Below, in pieces: positions 22,735-34,260 of a stretch of DNA of 64,000 bases (the stretch's first letter is position 1; each line of letters begins with the position of its first letter). Source of the stretch: Udeniomyces pyricola (Eukaryota > Basidiomycota > Tremellomycetes > Cystofilobasidiales > Mrakiaceae); NCBI GenBank assembly GCA_039545295.1, contig BCIK01000029.1, positions 127,123 through 191,122 of the forward strand, written 5' to 3'. The notes under the pieces are model-generated. The model had not been told where the DNA came from, ran no database searches, and saw only the letters and a program-made list of their open reading frames with translations. The position numbers and the translations under genes were made by a program.

Positions 22735-25154
22735 TTAAACCTCTCGAATTGTCAACGACTTCCAATCGAACACCCGCTTCATCATTTTCTTCTTCTTCTC
22801 CTCCTCTACGATTTCTAACTCCCCATCCTCCTCCTCCTGTTTCTTTTTCTCTCCTACCTCTTGACGTTCAACCACTCCTCCCTCACTCGCAGAAGAACCC
22901 ATACCCAGAGTTAAATCCGAAGCCGACAGTGAACTCGAGGCTGCCGTCGTCGTCGACGGCGGCAAGGTCCATTGCAGAGGGATTTCACCTCTGAGCGCTC
23001 GCGAGCGAAGGTTATAGAAGAGTTTGAAGGTCGCATGGGCGTCGTTGGCGGCGTCTATGAGAAGGGAAGGGGGGAGGGGGGGAAGAGACAGAAATAAAGG
23101 GAGGGGAAAGGTGTGTTGAGGGGAATGGAACAAGGGTTTTTGTTTTGGACAAGGTAGGGTTTGGTGTCAAGCGGGCGCGAAGGGGTGGAATGGAGATGAG
23201 ATAAATATGAGATACAAGAATAGAAGGGGAGAAGGAGTGAGGGGGGGGGGGGAGACACAAAGAAGAAGATGGAGAGGTAAGGACGGGGGGAATGTTGTCA
23301 GTAACTTGTCTCAAAGGAACAACAAAACGCAATAACCAGAAGAAAAAAACACAAAAAAAAAACGAAGGGAAAGCAGATGCGGTTCTTCTCCTTCCCCCTT
23401 TCCTCCTCCCTCGCTTTTCCCTATTGGCATGATTCATTTAACTTACATCGAATCTGATCAGGCGATAATGCCCGGTCCCAGGCTCCCAAGGTGATTCGTT
23501 TGGGTTTGCGGAGGATGAGGTTGAGGTAGGTCTTCACGAACCCAGATAATCCCAATGGATAAGGCTATGTTTTTTTTTATGTTTTTTTTTTGGGCGGGGA
23601 GGGAAAGGGGAGGGGGTGAAGATGATAGAAAGAGAAGGAACAAGAGAGAATATGACTTCAGTTTTTTTTTTTTGTTTTTTTTAGGAAAAAAAGATATCAT
23701 GAAGTGTTCATCTTCCAAACCCTTTTTCCTCCCCTTGTCTCCCTCTGTTTTTCTTGCTTTCCCGTTCTCAACTCACGTTTCCGTCCGGATCGAGCTTCCC
23801 ACTCGGGCTCGGGATCTTTGGCGAGATGAAATGCAAATCGACCATCGGCGAAGTCTCGACTCCAAGATCCTGGGTGATCCGATGAACGTCCGATTGGAAA
23901 GCGATACCCGTCTTAATGATGCGCGGGTTCGTCAGGAGCTTGCGGAGTTGAGGCGGAGGTTGGTACGACATGAGAGCGACGTGAACCTGCAAAAAGAAAG
24001 AGAGAAAAAAAAAGCATAGAGGAGATATTTTGAACAGGGATGTTAAATACGTTTTCTCACTCTCTTTTAGATAGTCACTATGAGAAGGATATTGGGATTT
24101 GGGGCAAGAGGAGCAAACAGAAAAGGAAAGGAAGAGATTCGACAAGAAGGAGAACGAGGTTTCAAGTCAAGGTTCTGGCTTCCTCTTTGACTGCGAAGTC
24201 AAAGAGATAGTAGGACAGCCCCTGGTTCCTATGATTTTGACTTTTCTTTCTCTCCCTCCTGTTATTTGCGTGAACTCCTCCGCTTTTCCCTGCGTCCTAC
24301 AAACTCACCATGACGCATACCGCTCCATCCGAAATTTGGATCAACGCCGTCGGGCTCTTGACTTCCCCATCCAACACCCCACTGTTCCACTCCACATCCA
24401 TCGCCACGACCGGTCCTCTCAGCCTACGCAACGCCCGATCTGCTTGGGCGTGGGTCGAGGTGTAGATGAGTTCCGGCGCGGGCAGACCGTCTGTCTCGGC
24501 GTAACGGTGATGATCAAATTCGGGTTCTGAAGGCCATCGAGCGTTCGGTCCGGGTATGGGACTCTGGGAGCCGTGTCGAGGTGGAAAGGGTTTGTAGCGG
24601 AGATTAGGATGGGTGTTGTGGGGGGTAGGTAGGGGAAAGGAAGAGAGGGATGGAGAGGATTGGAATGGGCGGGATGGGTACGAGGAGCGAGAAGGGGCGG
24701 AGTAAGAGGAGGATCTAGTCGGAGGAGATGATGGCCGTTTTCGGAAAGAAGAAGAAGAACCAGGAAGAGGCGACAAGCCGTAACCGGGCTCGTTATCAAC
24801 TCGAGGCTGTTCGTGTTGAACGCGTGGGGTACGAGAGGGTTCACGGATCCATTGATCAGGTGAGGGATAGGCGGTAGAATCGGACGCGCGAGGAGTCGAT
24901 TTGCCGATGGCTGGTGGTGAGGAAGATGATAGATGTCTGGATGAAGCCCTATGGTGACGGGATGGATCGGTAGAAGAGGAAGAGGAAGAAGCAGGGGTGT
25001 GATACCGGAGGGAGGAAGAAGAGAGGGAGCGGAGAATCGAAGGGGAAGCAGAAGAAGTCGACGCTGTCGAAGCAGGGCTGGAAATCGACGGGCGGCCAGC
25101 GGCGGTCGACCGGAAAAGATGGAGGCCATGACGGCTCAAGGCTGGAGGGGTCAT
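22735..25154 (-). CDS. DEDDy 3'-5' exonuclease-domain protein, copy 1
   Basis: Protein with a WRN-exo/DnaQ-like 3'-5' exonuclease fold (RNase H superfamily) that would hydrolyse nucleotides from 3' ends using two metal ions. Exons: 25154-24309, 23986-23777, 23564-23447, 23054-22735, about 497 residues, all in phase. The N-terminus (MTPPALSRHGLHLFRSTAAG) is basic and could be a mitochondrial presequence. About 230 disordered Ser/Pro/Arg residues follow. Motif I is PVVAMDVEWN (Asp and Glu). Then come PTALIQISDG, motif II in GIAFQSDVHRITQDLG (Asp), the helix LSGFVKTYLNLILRKPKRIT, and motif III RYAANDAHAT (Tyr and Asp). The Tyr codon is split T|AC by an intron. The tail is Lys/Glu-rich and ends VFDWKSLTIREV. 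All catalytic residues are present. Substrate (DNA or RNA) is unknown. It is the first of three tandem paralogs. Confidence 0.9.
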
Positions 25155-25544
25155 AGTGAGTCTCTGGGATGATGTTTGGTAGCCGGGTTTTGGAAACGGG
25201 TCTATGCAGGTTGGTGATGAGTGTGAGAGCGACGTGGAGACAGGACTGAAGGCAAGGGTTGTCGTTGTCGTCCGCGAGTCTAGTGGCGGAGCTCGGAGGT
25301 CTCAAGGTGGTAGATTCCAAGTGTACGTGTTCATGTGCAAGCTGTGAATCCATCTACAAGCGGTGTATACATGTGCCATTGTCATTCATGATATTATGGT
25401 TCAAGATGATGATGATGATCCAGTCAGTGTCGATAAGCAACTTTTGATCAACACGCCATACGTCATCACATAAAGTCATCCAAATAACGCCAACGAAACC
25501 CTTTCAAAAAAAAAAAGCAAACCCAATCCGTGTCGACATTTCTA
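25155..25544. promoter_or_regulatory. Spacer between exonuclease copies 1 and 2
   Basis: A 390-bp gap holding the copy 1 upstream region and the copy 2 3' end. I see no coding potential or repeat marking a duplication boundary. Confidence 0.4.
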
Positions 25545-28060
25545 TCACCCAATCACTCTGCTCACCCTCAGATCCTCCCAAGAAAAAACCCAAACATCAC
25601 CTTTGCCCTTCTCTTTCGGCTCCTTTGCTTTACCCGCCGATTTCTTCCTCCGCTTGCCCTCCTTGGATCCATCCCGACGACGACCGTTGCCTTCACAACC
25701 CTCGTCGTCGTCGTCGTCGCCGTTACCACGGCGGGATTTATCCTTCCGAGGGGCTTCTACGACTTTGATAACCTCGATCTCTCCATCTTTCAACTCTCCA
25801 TCATCAATCACCTCGAACTCATCGTCCTCATTCATCCGACGATCTACATCCACGTCCATCCGATCCTCGACCAATCCACCCAACAATTCCCTCTCGACCT
25901 CCCCTTCTTCCTCCTCACCCCCTTGACCTTCCGCCTTGCCGTCGATGTTGGCGCTGGTCGACTGGGGGTCAAGGAAAAAGCCGTAGTCACCCCCTTTTCG
26001 GTTGAGAGGCAGACGCCAGATGGATTTCATCGTTGGAGGAGTCGCGAGCGCTCGGGAACGAAGAGCGTGGAAGATGGAAATGGTGGAATGGACATCGTTG
26101 ACGGCATCTGGGCAAGGCGTAATCCCCAAAGAAAATCGATCGGAGATTCACGCAAGGAGGATCAAGAAGACGAAGAAGAAGAAAGAAAAAAAAAAGACGA
26201 GATCATGAAGGAAGGTGGTCAGAAAGGTAGAGTCAACTTCGTCGTTCTCACAAGGGAAAATCTTGGAAGAAAGGAGCCGGGTATGAATGGAAAATGGGGA
26301 TAAAAAGGGAGACATGGGAAAAGTCGAGCTTGATGCAAGTTTTTTTCTTCGGGAAGAAGAAAGATGGAAAACACCAACATTCGCTTTGGCTGGGAGTCAA
26401 GGGTTTCGACCAGTTTGACATGCGAGCTGATGAGGCATTTTTTTTTGTAGACACACAAAAGAGTTAGGTTCGCGTTTGGCAAGGGAAAAAAATGAGAGAC
26501 CGGAAAACGTTTGAAACGAGGCAAAAAAGGAGTGAGTAAGAAAGGCGAGACAAGGCGTGTGCGATTGCTGCAACAGACAAAGACACCAACAAAGAGGAGC
26601 AGGAAACCATGTAGGGAGGATATGATCGAACCTTTGCCTTTGGCGAGTCGAGTGTGGAGGACCAAACCGGTCCATTTCGCCAGACCTTGAACCATCTGTG
26701 GGCATAATCATCAATGATATAAAGGTAAGTCATGATGTCACTGCTGTTCTTGGGTCTGCAACGGATCACCGCAAATTCGGGGGCAATAAGGGTGGAAAGG
26801 TGGAGCCACGTACCCCTGGATCTTTCCTCCATGCGATATCGTTCAAGTCCAAGCAACCCCTCGTAATGATGCCTAGATCCTTTTCCAACTTGGATGCATC
26901 GCCATGAATCCCGACACCCAGCTTCAACACGTTTGGATCCTCCATGAGCGTGACAAGTTCGACGGGGGCGACGTGATCCATGAGAGAGAGGTGAATGAGA
27001 ACGACGTGAAGGCCATCTCCTAGTTGGACGAGCGACGTAGGGTTCTCGGGCTCCCCTTTCTTATAAGAAGGTTGCCATTCAATGTCGAATGCGAGCGGGC
27101 TGGTCGATTTGGAGGCAGAGAACATAGATGGAGAACCCAGAGAAAGCACTGGAAATGTCAGCACCCCGATCATCTCGTTCTCTCTCTATCTATCTATCTG
27201 TCCCGTCAGCTTGTGTTTTTTTTTTCTAATTAATCATCAGTCCACTTCGACACGTCTGTTCACCTCACTTACCCAGTAGACAGCAGCCGGATGGCATCCC
27301 CAGCTTCTTCCGGCGTGGTCGCATACCGGACGAGCGGAACCGAGTTCGGATCGAACGTCCTATAATCAAACAACGGAAGATGTGCAAAGGGATCGACTTT
27401 GGGAGGTTTACGCGGTTTCGGTCCGTTGATGTTGGTGTTGGAAGGTTGATGCTGCTGTTTTTGTTGGGAGCTGGATGGGTTAGATTTGGAGTAGTCATGG
27501 TTGTTGCCTCTACGGTCGTAGGAAGTCGGACCCGATGAACCCCCGTTACCAAGACGGCTATCACGTCGATAAGATTCGGCCGAGATGGATGGCGATCCGC
27601 CGGAAAGATCTGATAGACTCGGTCGATTTGAAACGCGTCGGGAAGATGACATGGACGAGGATGCGACGGCATTGGCAGACGACGACGAAGCAGAAGCAGA
27701 CGTTGGAGGCACTGTTGAATAGGGCGATTGCGAGCGGGAGCTATGTAGATGGTGTGAGTGGGGATGGGCTGGTCGGATCGTAGACGAGGGAGATGATGAT
27801 GTTTGGTGATGGTGGTGGTGATGCTGTTGCTGCTGATGGTGGTGGGGACGAGACTGGGAGTGATCACGGTGTTGTTGCTGCTGCTGCTGATGGTGATGAG
27901 ATCGAGATCGTCCTCGGCCGAGAGTATAGGGAGGAGCCTGGTAGACGTGACTGTCTTCTAAGGGCTCGTATGACAGATGCTGCTGCTGTAGTGGTTGCTG
28001 TTGCTGTTGATTACGAGCGGCGAGAAAGTCAGAGTACGTTGAGACATGTCCATCGGTCAT
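25545..28060 (-). CDS. DEDDy 3'-5' exonuclease-domain protein, copy 2 (Gln/His-rich N-terminus)
   Basis: Tandem paralog of the 22735 and 28666 genes. Exons: 28060-27273, 27099-26814, 26695-26632, 26426-26379, 26107-25545, about 582 residues, in phase. The start MTDGHVSTYSDFLAARN leads into Gln and His runs and a disordered Ser-rich region. The segment before the domain, LVRYATTPEEAGDAIRLLST, matches copies 1 and 3. Motif I is PLAFDIEWQ, followed by PTSLVQLGDG. Motif II is KLGVGIHGDASKLEKDLG. A short exon carries MSNWSKPLTPSQSE, and the intron after it splits the catalytic Tyr codon (T|AT) of motif III, YAVNDVHSTI. The tail is long, acidic then basic, and ends VFSWEDLRVSRVIG. The domain appears catalytically complete. 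Copy 2 lacks the intron that copies 1 and 3 have after the DG strand. Confidence 0.88.
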
Positions 28061-28665
28061 GTCGATGGGCGGCGTGGAACGACGATGGGGTGGTTGGTGT
28101 AGAAGACGGTCAAGCTGGACCTTTCGGCGCTGAACGAATCGACAGACACCGCAGGCGAATCCAAGGCGAATCTTATGTCTTGCTTATTCAAATCGGGAAC
28201 TCGCCAGCCCGCTCGCTTACAGGATCATAGTCAATTCGTTCACCTGCACTTTTCTCCACGACTTCTTGTAAGCCTATTCATCCACACTATCATCTCCATC
28301 CAGATGTCATATGGATTCATTCATTCCACCTCCTGATTGTACTGTGTTGGTGCAGTCCAGGCCGAGCTACTTACCCCCCCCCCCCTTTCCCTTCGGCCTC
28401 TTGGAGACTGCTGTTCACCATCCAGTACACGAACAACGTCTAGCGAAGTATCACATATAAGACAACTGTCCTTTGAGCTAGCCACCTTGACGTTTGGACT
28501 TGGCCTTTACTCTTTGTTCATCTCGCAGCATGAGGCACACTGATCAACGTTGGCCAGATCTGATCTATCATGTAAATCATCATGGACCCGCATACGTACG
28601 TGCGTGACTCTCACACATGACATCCCAATCCAAGAAGTTGGGGGGGGGGGGNGGGGGAGATGGAC
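28061..28665. promoter_or_regulatory. Spacer between exonuclease copies 2 and 3
   Basis: A 605-bp gap with a C run near 28375-28384 and a G run at 28641-28657 containing one n (28652). It holds the copy 2 upstream region and the copy 3 3' end. No gene was found. Confidence 0.4.
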
Positions 28666-30756
28666 TTATAGTGGTAAAACTCCTCTCGTCCACTCTTCGA
28701 CCTGTTCTGTTTGGACTTCGCCTTGAACTTCCAGTGTCTTCCAATCCCACCATCCTGCACCTCCACGTTCGACACCCATGCATCCTGGCAGTCTCCATAT
28801 CGAGGGGAACTCGTTGCGCACCGCTCGAGAACGAAGTGCATGGAAGATACACAGGGCGCTTTGGACATCGTTAGCGGCGTCTAGATTTTTTTTGATTTTA
28901 TATATATATAAAACAAAGCAAAAGAGAAAAGAAAGAAATGATGAATAAGAATACGGTCTGAGATTAGCGAACAATGCACGACGTTGTGCACAGGAGGATA
29001 GTCAAAAGTGAAGGAAGTGAGAGGAAGTAAGGGGGGGGGGGAATTGGAAAGGAGAGAGGTTTGATGCGCACAATCGATTTGGAGAGGATGGAGGAATTGA
29101 GAAGACCAGCCTCGGTGTTCACGCGGAATAAGTCCTTTGTCCAGACGAACGGAGAGGACGTGACCGGTGAAATCAGCTAACGATTGAGGTTTCTGTTAGA
29201 TCCAACACCCGAATTCGGAAGGGGGGGGGGGGGGNGGAAGGGGACAAGAGAACGACGAAGGGAAAAAGAGTAAAACGACAAGAGGTTGGGAGAAGAAGTA
29301 GAGAGGAGAACGATGAGTGAGGATGGACAACGAATTCTGGTGTGAAAGAGGAGAGAAAGAGCGAGAGAGAGAGAAAAAAAAGAAAGAAAGAAGACCTCAC
29401 GATGCCTCGTTTGGGAGAGATGTCGTTCAAGTCAATGCAGCCAAACGTCGGTATGCCAAATTCCTTCAACAGATAAATGGCATCCTCTTGATAAAAGCAA
29501 AAGAAACAAGGACGCGTGCGGGAAAACATGACATTGAGTCGACGTGTTGGTTATGAGCCGGCAAATCCCAGAAAAGGAATTGGGGGTGGGGAAACTAACT
29601 GTGGATTCCGCAACCGAAAAAGAACCGCGACCGGTCTTTGAGGAGTGCCTGGAGTGAGGGCGGCATCGGGTCTTTTAGACTTTTCGTCTGGATCTGATGT
29701 ATGGACGAATTCAGGCAATACGTCATGTAAAAGAGGATATTCAGATGAGCAAAGGGGGCATGGAAAAGGGTCGATTGATTAGGCGGAAAACGAAACGGTG
29801 CTGACGAGAATGATGGATCGTCCATCCGAGATCTGAATAAGAGCGGTTTCCTTCTGTCTAGTCCGCTCAACGTCCATCGATAGGATAGAACTGGGTCATA
29901 CGATCAAGTCAGTTCAACGATCAAGAAATGGAAACCGAAAGTCTTTCCGAGGACGATGCGACGATTAAACCCTTGTTTGGGGGCGCCTTGCAGAGACTTA
30001 CCCTCGTAGCCTCTTCAGCGCTCCCTCAACTTGGTCGTCTTTCCTTACTATCACCACGTCAGGTATTTTCTTTCCTTCACTCCACTCCACTGTCCCTTCT
30101 GTGTCTTTCCTAGCCTTTAAGCTGCTTCTCCAATCGAACACCTCATCTAATCCCTCCCACTTTGTCTTCTCAGCCCACACCCGTCCTTGATACGTCTCAA
30201 GATCCAAGACCGATGGTTCAGCCTCAGGAAGGTTGAATGCCGAGCGGAGATAGTCAGGGATGCGTTCGTGGGGATCTGAAGGTAGACGGGTGGGGATGAC
30301 AGTAAAAGCGGATGGATGGTCAGTCGACCGCGTCGGGTCGATGACGTGGTGCGTCGGACGTTGCCACGGATTCGGTGCGCCAAGCAATGGCCCATGAGAT
30401 GCGGAAGAAGATTTAGGGAGAGATGGTTGATGAATCTTGTGAGTGCTGTTCGAAGGTTCAGAAGAGGTCGGGGGTCCAGCGGGCGAGGAGTCTGGATGAA
30501 ACAGAGTGGCGAGGTAACCCTGATCTCGCCCGGACGGCTGGGAACGTGGTCGTTTAGACCCAGAGGGGGTCCGATTGGATGCTTGTTGGCTAGAAGAACG
30601 GGACAAGCTTGATATCGGTTGACCAGACTCGGATGCTGGTCGTTGGAAAGCCGGTAAAGAGGGGGAGGATGACGTGGGATGAGGCGAGCTAAAGAAAGGA
30701 GGGAGTTTCGGTTTGGTCGTGTTCGGCCTTAGAGAACAGGGAAGCGTCGGACGCAT
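28666..30756 (-). CDS. DEDDy 3'-5' exonuclease-domain protein, copy 3
   Basis: Third tandem paralog. Exons: 30756-30002, 29890-29806, 29693-29600, 29486-29401, 29192-29072, 28880-28666, about 451 residues, phases consistent. The N-terminal 225 residues are disordered and contain VFDWRSSLKARKD. The pre-domain helix reads DDQVEGALKRLRG. Motif I is SILSMDVERTRQ, with ETALIQISDG after it. Motif II is FFGCGIHKDAIYLLKEFG. The next helix is LADFTGHVLSVRLDKGL, and motif III is IDYAANDVQSALCIF, with the Tyr codon again split T|AC. Trp residues near the C-terminus (SIWRLP and WWDWKTLEVQ) parallel the other copies. It is the most intron-rich copy. The start codon is the first ATG in a frame that is also open upstream, so a few residues may be added. 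It is divergent from the isomerase gene. Confidence 0.88.
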
Positions 30757-31432
30757 CAAATAGAGGTCTCAAGGGCTTGAAGGGTTAGACCCAGGGACAA
30801 GTTGTCTGGGTAGGTCAGTAAGGGCTGTTGGACCGAAGAGACGAAGCCGTTAAACGTGGGTCGTTGATGGAAGTTCGTGCGGTTGGACGTCGTCCGACGA
30901 TTCACGTGCGATAATCTCATGGGACCGAAAGACTGGACACACCGGTCGGTGGAGGTCAAATCGTTCTCCGAACATATAATCTCAATGATTTCGTCTGAGC
31001 TGCTCTCTTGACTGAACTTAGGGTGGTCGCCCGGCTCGGACGAATTAGGCCAAGCGATGGAAAGTCAGAAGATGACGGTCATCATACAAAGCCAGGGTGA
31101 AAAGCTGTGGAAGAAAACAGCGAGAAAATGTCTAGACCGTTTCACCAACGCACATTTTGTTTCCAGCCGGTCCAACGACGTGGGAAGAGCCGATGGGAAT
31201 CGATCAGCGCTCAGCGTGTGAATGACGATCTAAACGACATAACTTATCGCTCACCCATCCCCCCATTCATCAACCATCACCCTCTACCGTCTCCTCTATC
31301 CTACCACTTCCTCTACCGTGCGTACTTACCCAAGCACTCACCATTTCTCTCATCAGCCCGTCATCACTCACGCTTGCTCCTTCTCACCATCTCACCCTTT
31401 CACAGTCCCCCCCCCCCCTTGCCCCCTTCCCG
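30757..31432. promoter_or_regulatory. Divergent upstream region of exonuclease copy 3 and PMI
   Basis: A 676-bp spacer between divergent genes. A C tract at about 31406-31418 lies shortly before the isomerase start. No specific element was recognised. Confidence 0.4.
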
Positions 31433-33735
31433 ATGTCACCATCCTCTTCCACTCCTTCCGTGTTCCGTCTCGCCTGCGGTGTTCAGTCCTACGACTGGGG
31501 TAAGATTGGCGCCAACTCCAAGGCCGCCACCTATGGTCAGGCCTCGAGCCCAGGATTCAAGATTGACGACAAGAAGCCGTATGCCGAAGTGAGTGGTGAC
31601 CTCCCCGTCTGGCGTGCATCCTGACGTTGTCCTGCCCGTTTCGCAGCCAGCTGGACCGCTGTCCATCCTTGTTGTGCGGTAGCAGTATTTCTAAAGTATC
31701 TGCTCGAGGAGAGGAAGATGATCCCATACCATGGTCCTTCGAGCAAACACGCGAGGCTGAGCAACAATCCTCAAATGGCCAGGAACCTGGCGTCACAACG
31801 TGAAGACTACAGGGGGAGGAGGGGGGGGGGGGAAGAGGGGGATGACGTTCTAGGATCCATCTGTTCCCCTGGAGCATTGCTATCGTCTTGGCAATGACTT
31901 TTCTGGCAGGTGGTCTTGAACTAGTCTGAACATGCCAACACATCATCCAATGGCCAGATCGAAGCTGGTACTGGCATGCAAAACTACGTTGCGTGCCAAG
32001 TGTATTATCGTGTCGTGAAGCCCTCTTGCCTTCGGATCCGTTAATTCACAGCCCTCCCGGAATTCCAGTTCCAGCCCATGTTGACCAACGCGTTCGCTGA
32101 CCGTGTTGCTATTTCTGTCACCCTCTTTACTCCAGCTTTGGATGGGTACCCATCCTTCATGCCCATCTTCTCTTCGCACCGTCTCGCCCGAGGATGCTCC
32201 CACATTGGCCTCGCTCATCTCGGCTGACCCAGAGTTCTACCTCGGTAAAGCCGTCCTCGAGCACTTTGGTCCGGATCTTCCCTTCCTGTTCAAGGTCCTC
32301 GCCATCGAGAAGGCTCTCAGCATCCAAGCCCACCCGGACAAGAAGCTCGCCGAGCAGCTCCACGGAGAGAGGCCCGATGTTTACAAAGGTGTGTGGCATA
32401 TAATAGCGTGAGAGGGAGGGGGGGGGGGGCGGGGACAGTAGGAGAGGCGTGACCGGGTCCTGACTGACAGATGGGCACATGGTTTTCTTTGGGTTGATTC
32501 AGACGATAACCACAAGGTAATTCAATCGGCTCGAGCGCACCGTGTACATGAAGCGAACAGCTCTACTCACGCCCTCTTGCCTTTCCTTTCCCTGCACTCC
32601 TCACGCAACCCAGCCCGAGATGGCGATTGCCTTGACCCCATTCCGAGCCTTTGTCAATTTCCGACCCCTCGCCGAGATCTCCAAGTTCCTCTCGACCGTG
32701 CCCGAGTTCAAGGCACTCATCTCGGATCGGTCCCTGACGACCCTCCTTGCTTGCTCGCCTCCATCATCCGTCGCCCTCCCGCTGGCCGACCCGGCCCAGA
32801 CGGCAGCTCTCAAGGAGGTCTTTGGCGATCTCATGGGTGCCGACGATGCCAAGGTCAAGGAACAGGCCGAGAAACTCGTCAAGCGGTTCAAGGTCGGCGG
32901 TGTCGAGGTGGATTCGGAAGTCGAGACGGAGGAGATCCGAGCCCTCGTTGGGGAACTCGCAGGCGATTTCCCGGGCGACGTCGGCATCTTTTGCACGTTC
33001 CTTCTCAACGTGGTAGAGCTTCAACCGGGAGAGTCGGCGTTCTTAAAGGCTAACGAGCCTCATGCGTACATTTCTGGAGGTGAGCTTGTCCGACTGAAAC
33101 CTTTGCGTCTCTCTAGTGTCGTTCGCCTGTAACTCGATACGTTCATGACCGATGACTGACACCCCTTGCATTCTCTATTGTCTTGATGATACCTTGTCCT
33201 GCTTATCCACCTCTAAGACATCATCGAGTGCATGGCCACCTCTGACAACGTCGTCCGAGCTGGGCTGACGCCCAAACTTCGAGACGTCCCAACGCTCGTC
33301 TCGATGCTGACGTACAACTCTTCGCCTCCCGATAGCCAACTTCTCAAGCCGACCAAGTACAAGGGCACGACCCATTCGACGCTTTACAACCCAGACATTG
33401 AGGAGTTTTCCATCGTTCGCACAAAGTTGGATGAAGGGGAGAAGGAGGAGCCGATCGCGGTGGATGGACCGTCGATCTTGATCGTCGTCAAAGGTCAGGG
33501 TGAGATCCGGTGGGGTCAGAGCAAAGGAGGAAGTGGTGAGAGTCAAGAGTTGAAGGAAGGAAGTGTTTGGTTCGTTAAGTGTGGGGAGGAAGTTGGGTTG
33601 GAGGCTAAGGGGGAGGGATTGGAGGTTTACAGGGCGTTTGTGGAGGTGGAGATCAAGAGTGAGGAGGAGATTGAGAAGGAAAAGGAGGAGAAGGAGGCGG
33701 AGAAGAAGAAGGCTGAGGGTGGTGGAGGGTGGTAG
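31433..33735 (+). CDS. PMI40: Mannose-6-phosphate isomerase (type I, zinc-dependent)
   Basis: It interconverts fructose-6-phosphate and mannose-6-phosphate, supplying GDP-mannose for glycosylation and cell wall. Exons: 31433-31588, 32136-32388, 32503-32516, 32614-33079, 33218-33735, about 468 residues. The N-terminus FRLACGVQSYDWGKIGANS is diagnostic. Zinc ligands are visible: the Gln and His of SIQAHPDKKLAE, the Glu of NHKPEMAIALTPFRAF, and the His of LKANEPHAYISG. The catalytic Arg lies in ECMATSDNVVRAGLTPK. The third exon is only 14 nt and encodes part of the conserved DNHK segment, and phases require it. The C-terminus carries a Lys/Glu-rich tail (KEEKEAEKKKAEGG) before the stop. Intron 1 (547 nt) is unusually long for this window and contains a G tract. 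The gene appears intact. Confidence 0.97.
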
Positions 33736-34260
33736 CGATAGAGAGAGATGATCATATCGAGGCTGTACATAGAGGGTTGACTATGGACGGTGATTGATTT
33801 TTTTTCCTATTGATTCTTGTCGTGTGTTGGGTCTGATTGTCATGATTGTTGTTGATAATGATGATGATGATGGTAATGATGACGATGATCCATACCATCT
33901 CAATGAAGAGGTCCAAATCGAAGCGACATGATAAGAATGGTGATGGAAGGGAACAGTGGCTATGATTGATATGATGATATATACGTATAATACAAAAGAA
34001 AATCAAAAACCAATGGACGCGACCGATTATTCGCAGATGAACTAACCCTTCCGTCATATATACATATCGGTCAACTGGGCATCAACGCTCACAACAACCT
34101 CCATCCATCCGTCCCTCACCCGCCAGCAGCCCAGAACCCATGCCAGTCTGACCGACCTCTTCCGTCTCGACTCCCTCCCCCCAAACCATCCAGCCCATCA
34201 CCATCTTCCCCCGCGCCTCGTCTCTCAAGCCTTTTCACCTCGGCCGTCCCCAGCGATATT
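33736..34260. other. Tandem (same-strand) intergenic region
   Basis: 525 bp between PMI and the Rho GEF gene. It contains a GAT/GATGAT-rich imperfect repeat at about 33845-33890. It holds the PMI 3' end and the GEF upstream region. No gene was found. Confidence 0.45.

Noticed and set aside
27780..28020. Plus-strand Asp/Val-rich open frame opposite exonuclease copy 2
   Set aside because: It is the antisense of the CAG/CAT-type repeat encoding Gln/His; the minus frame continues in phase into the exonuclease domain.
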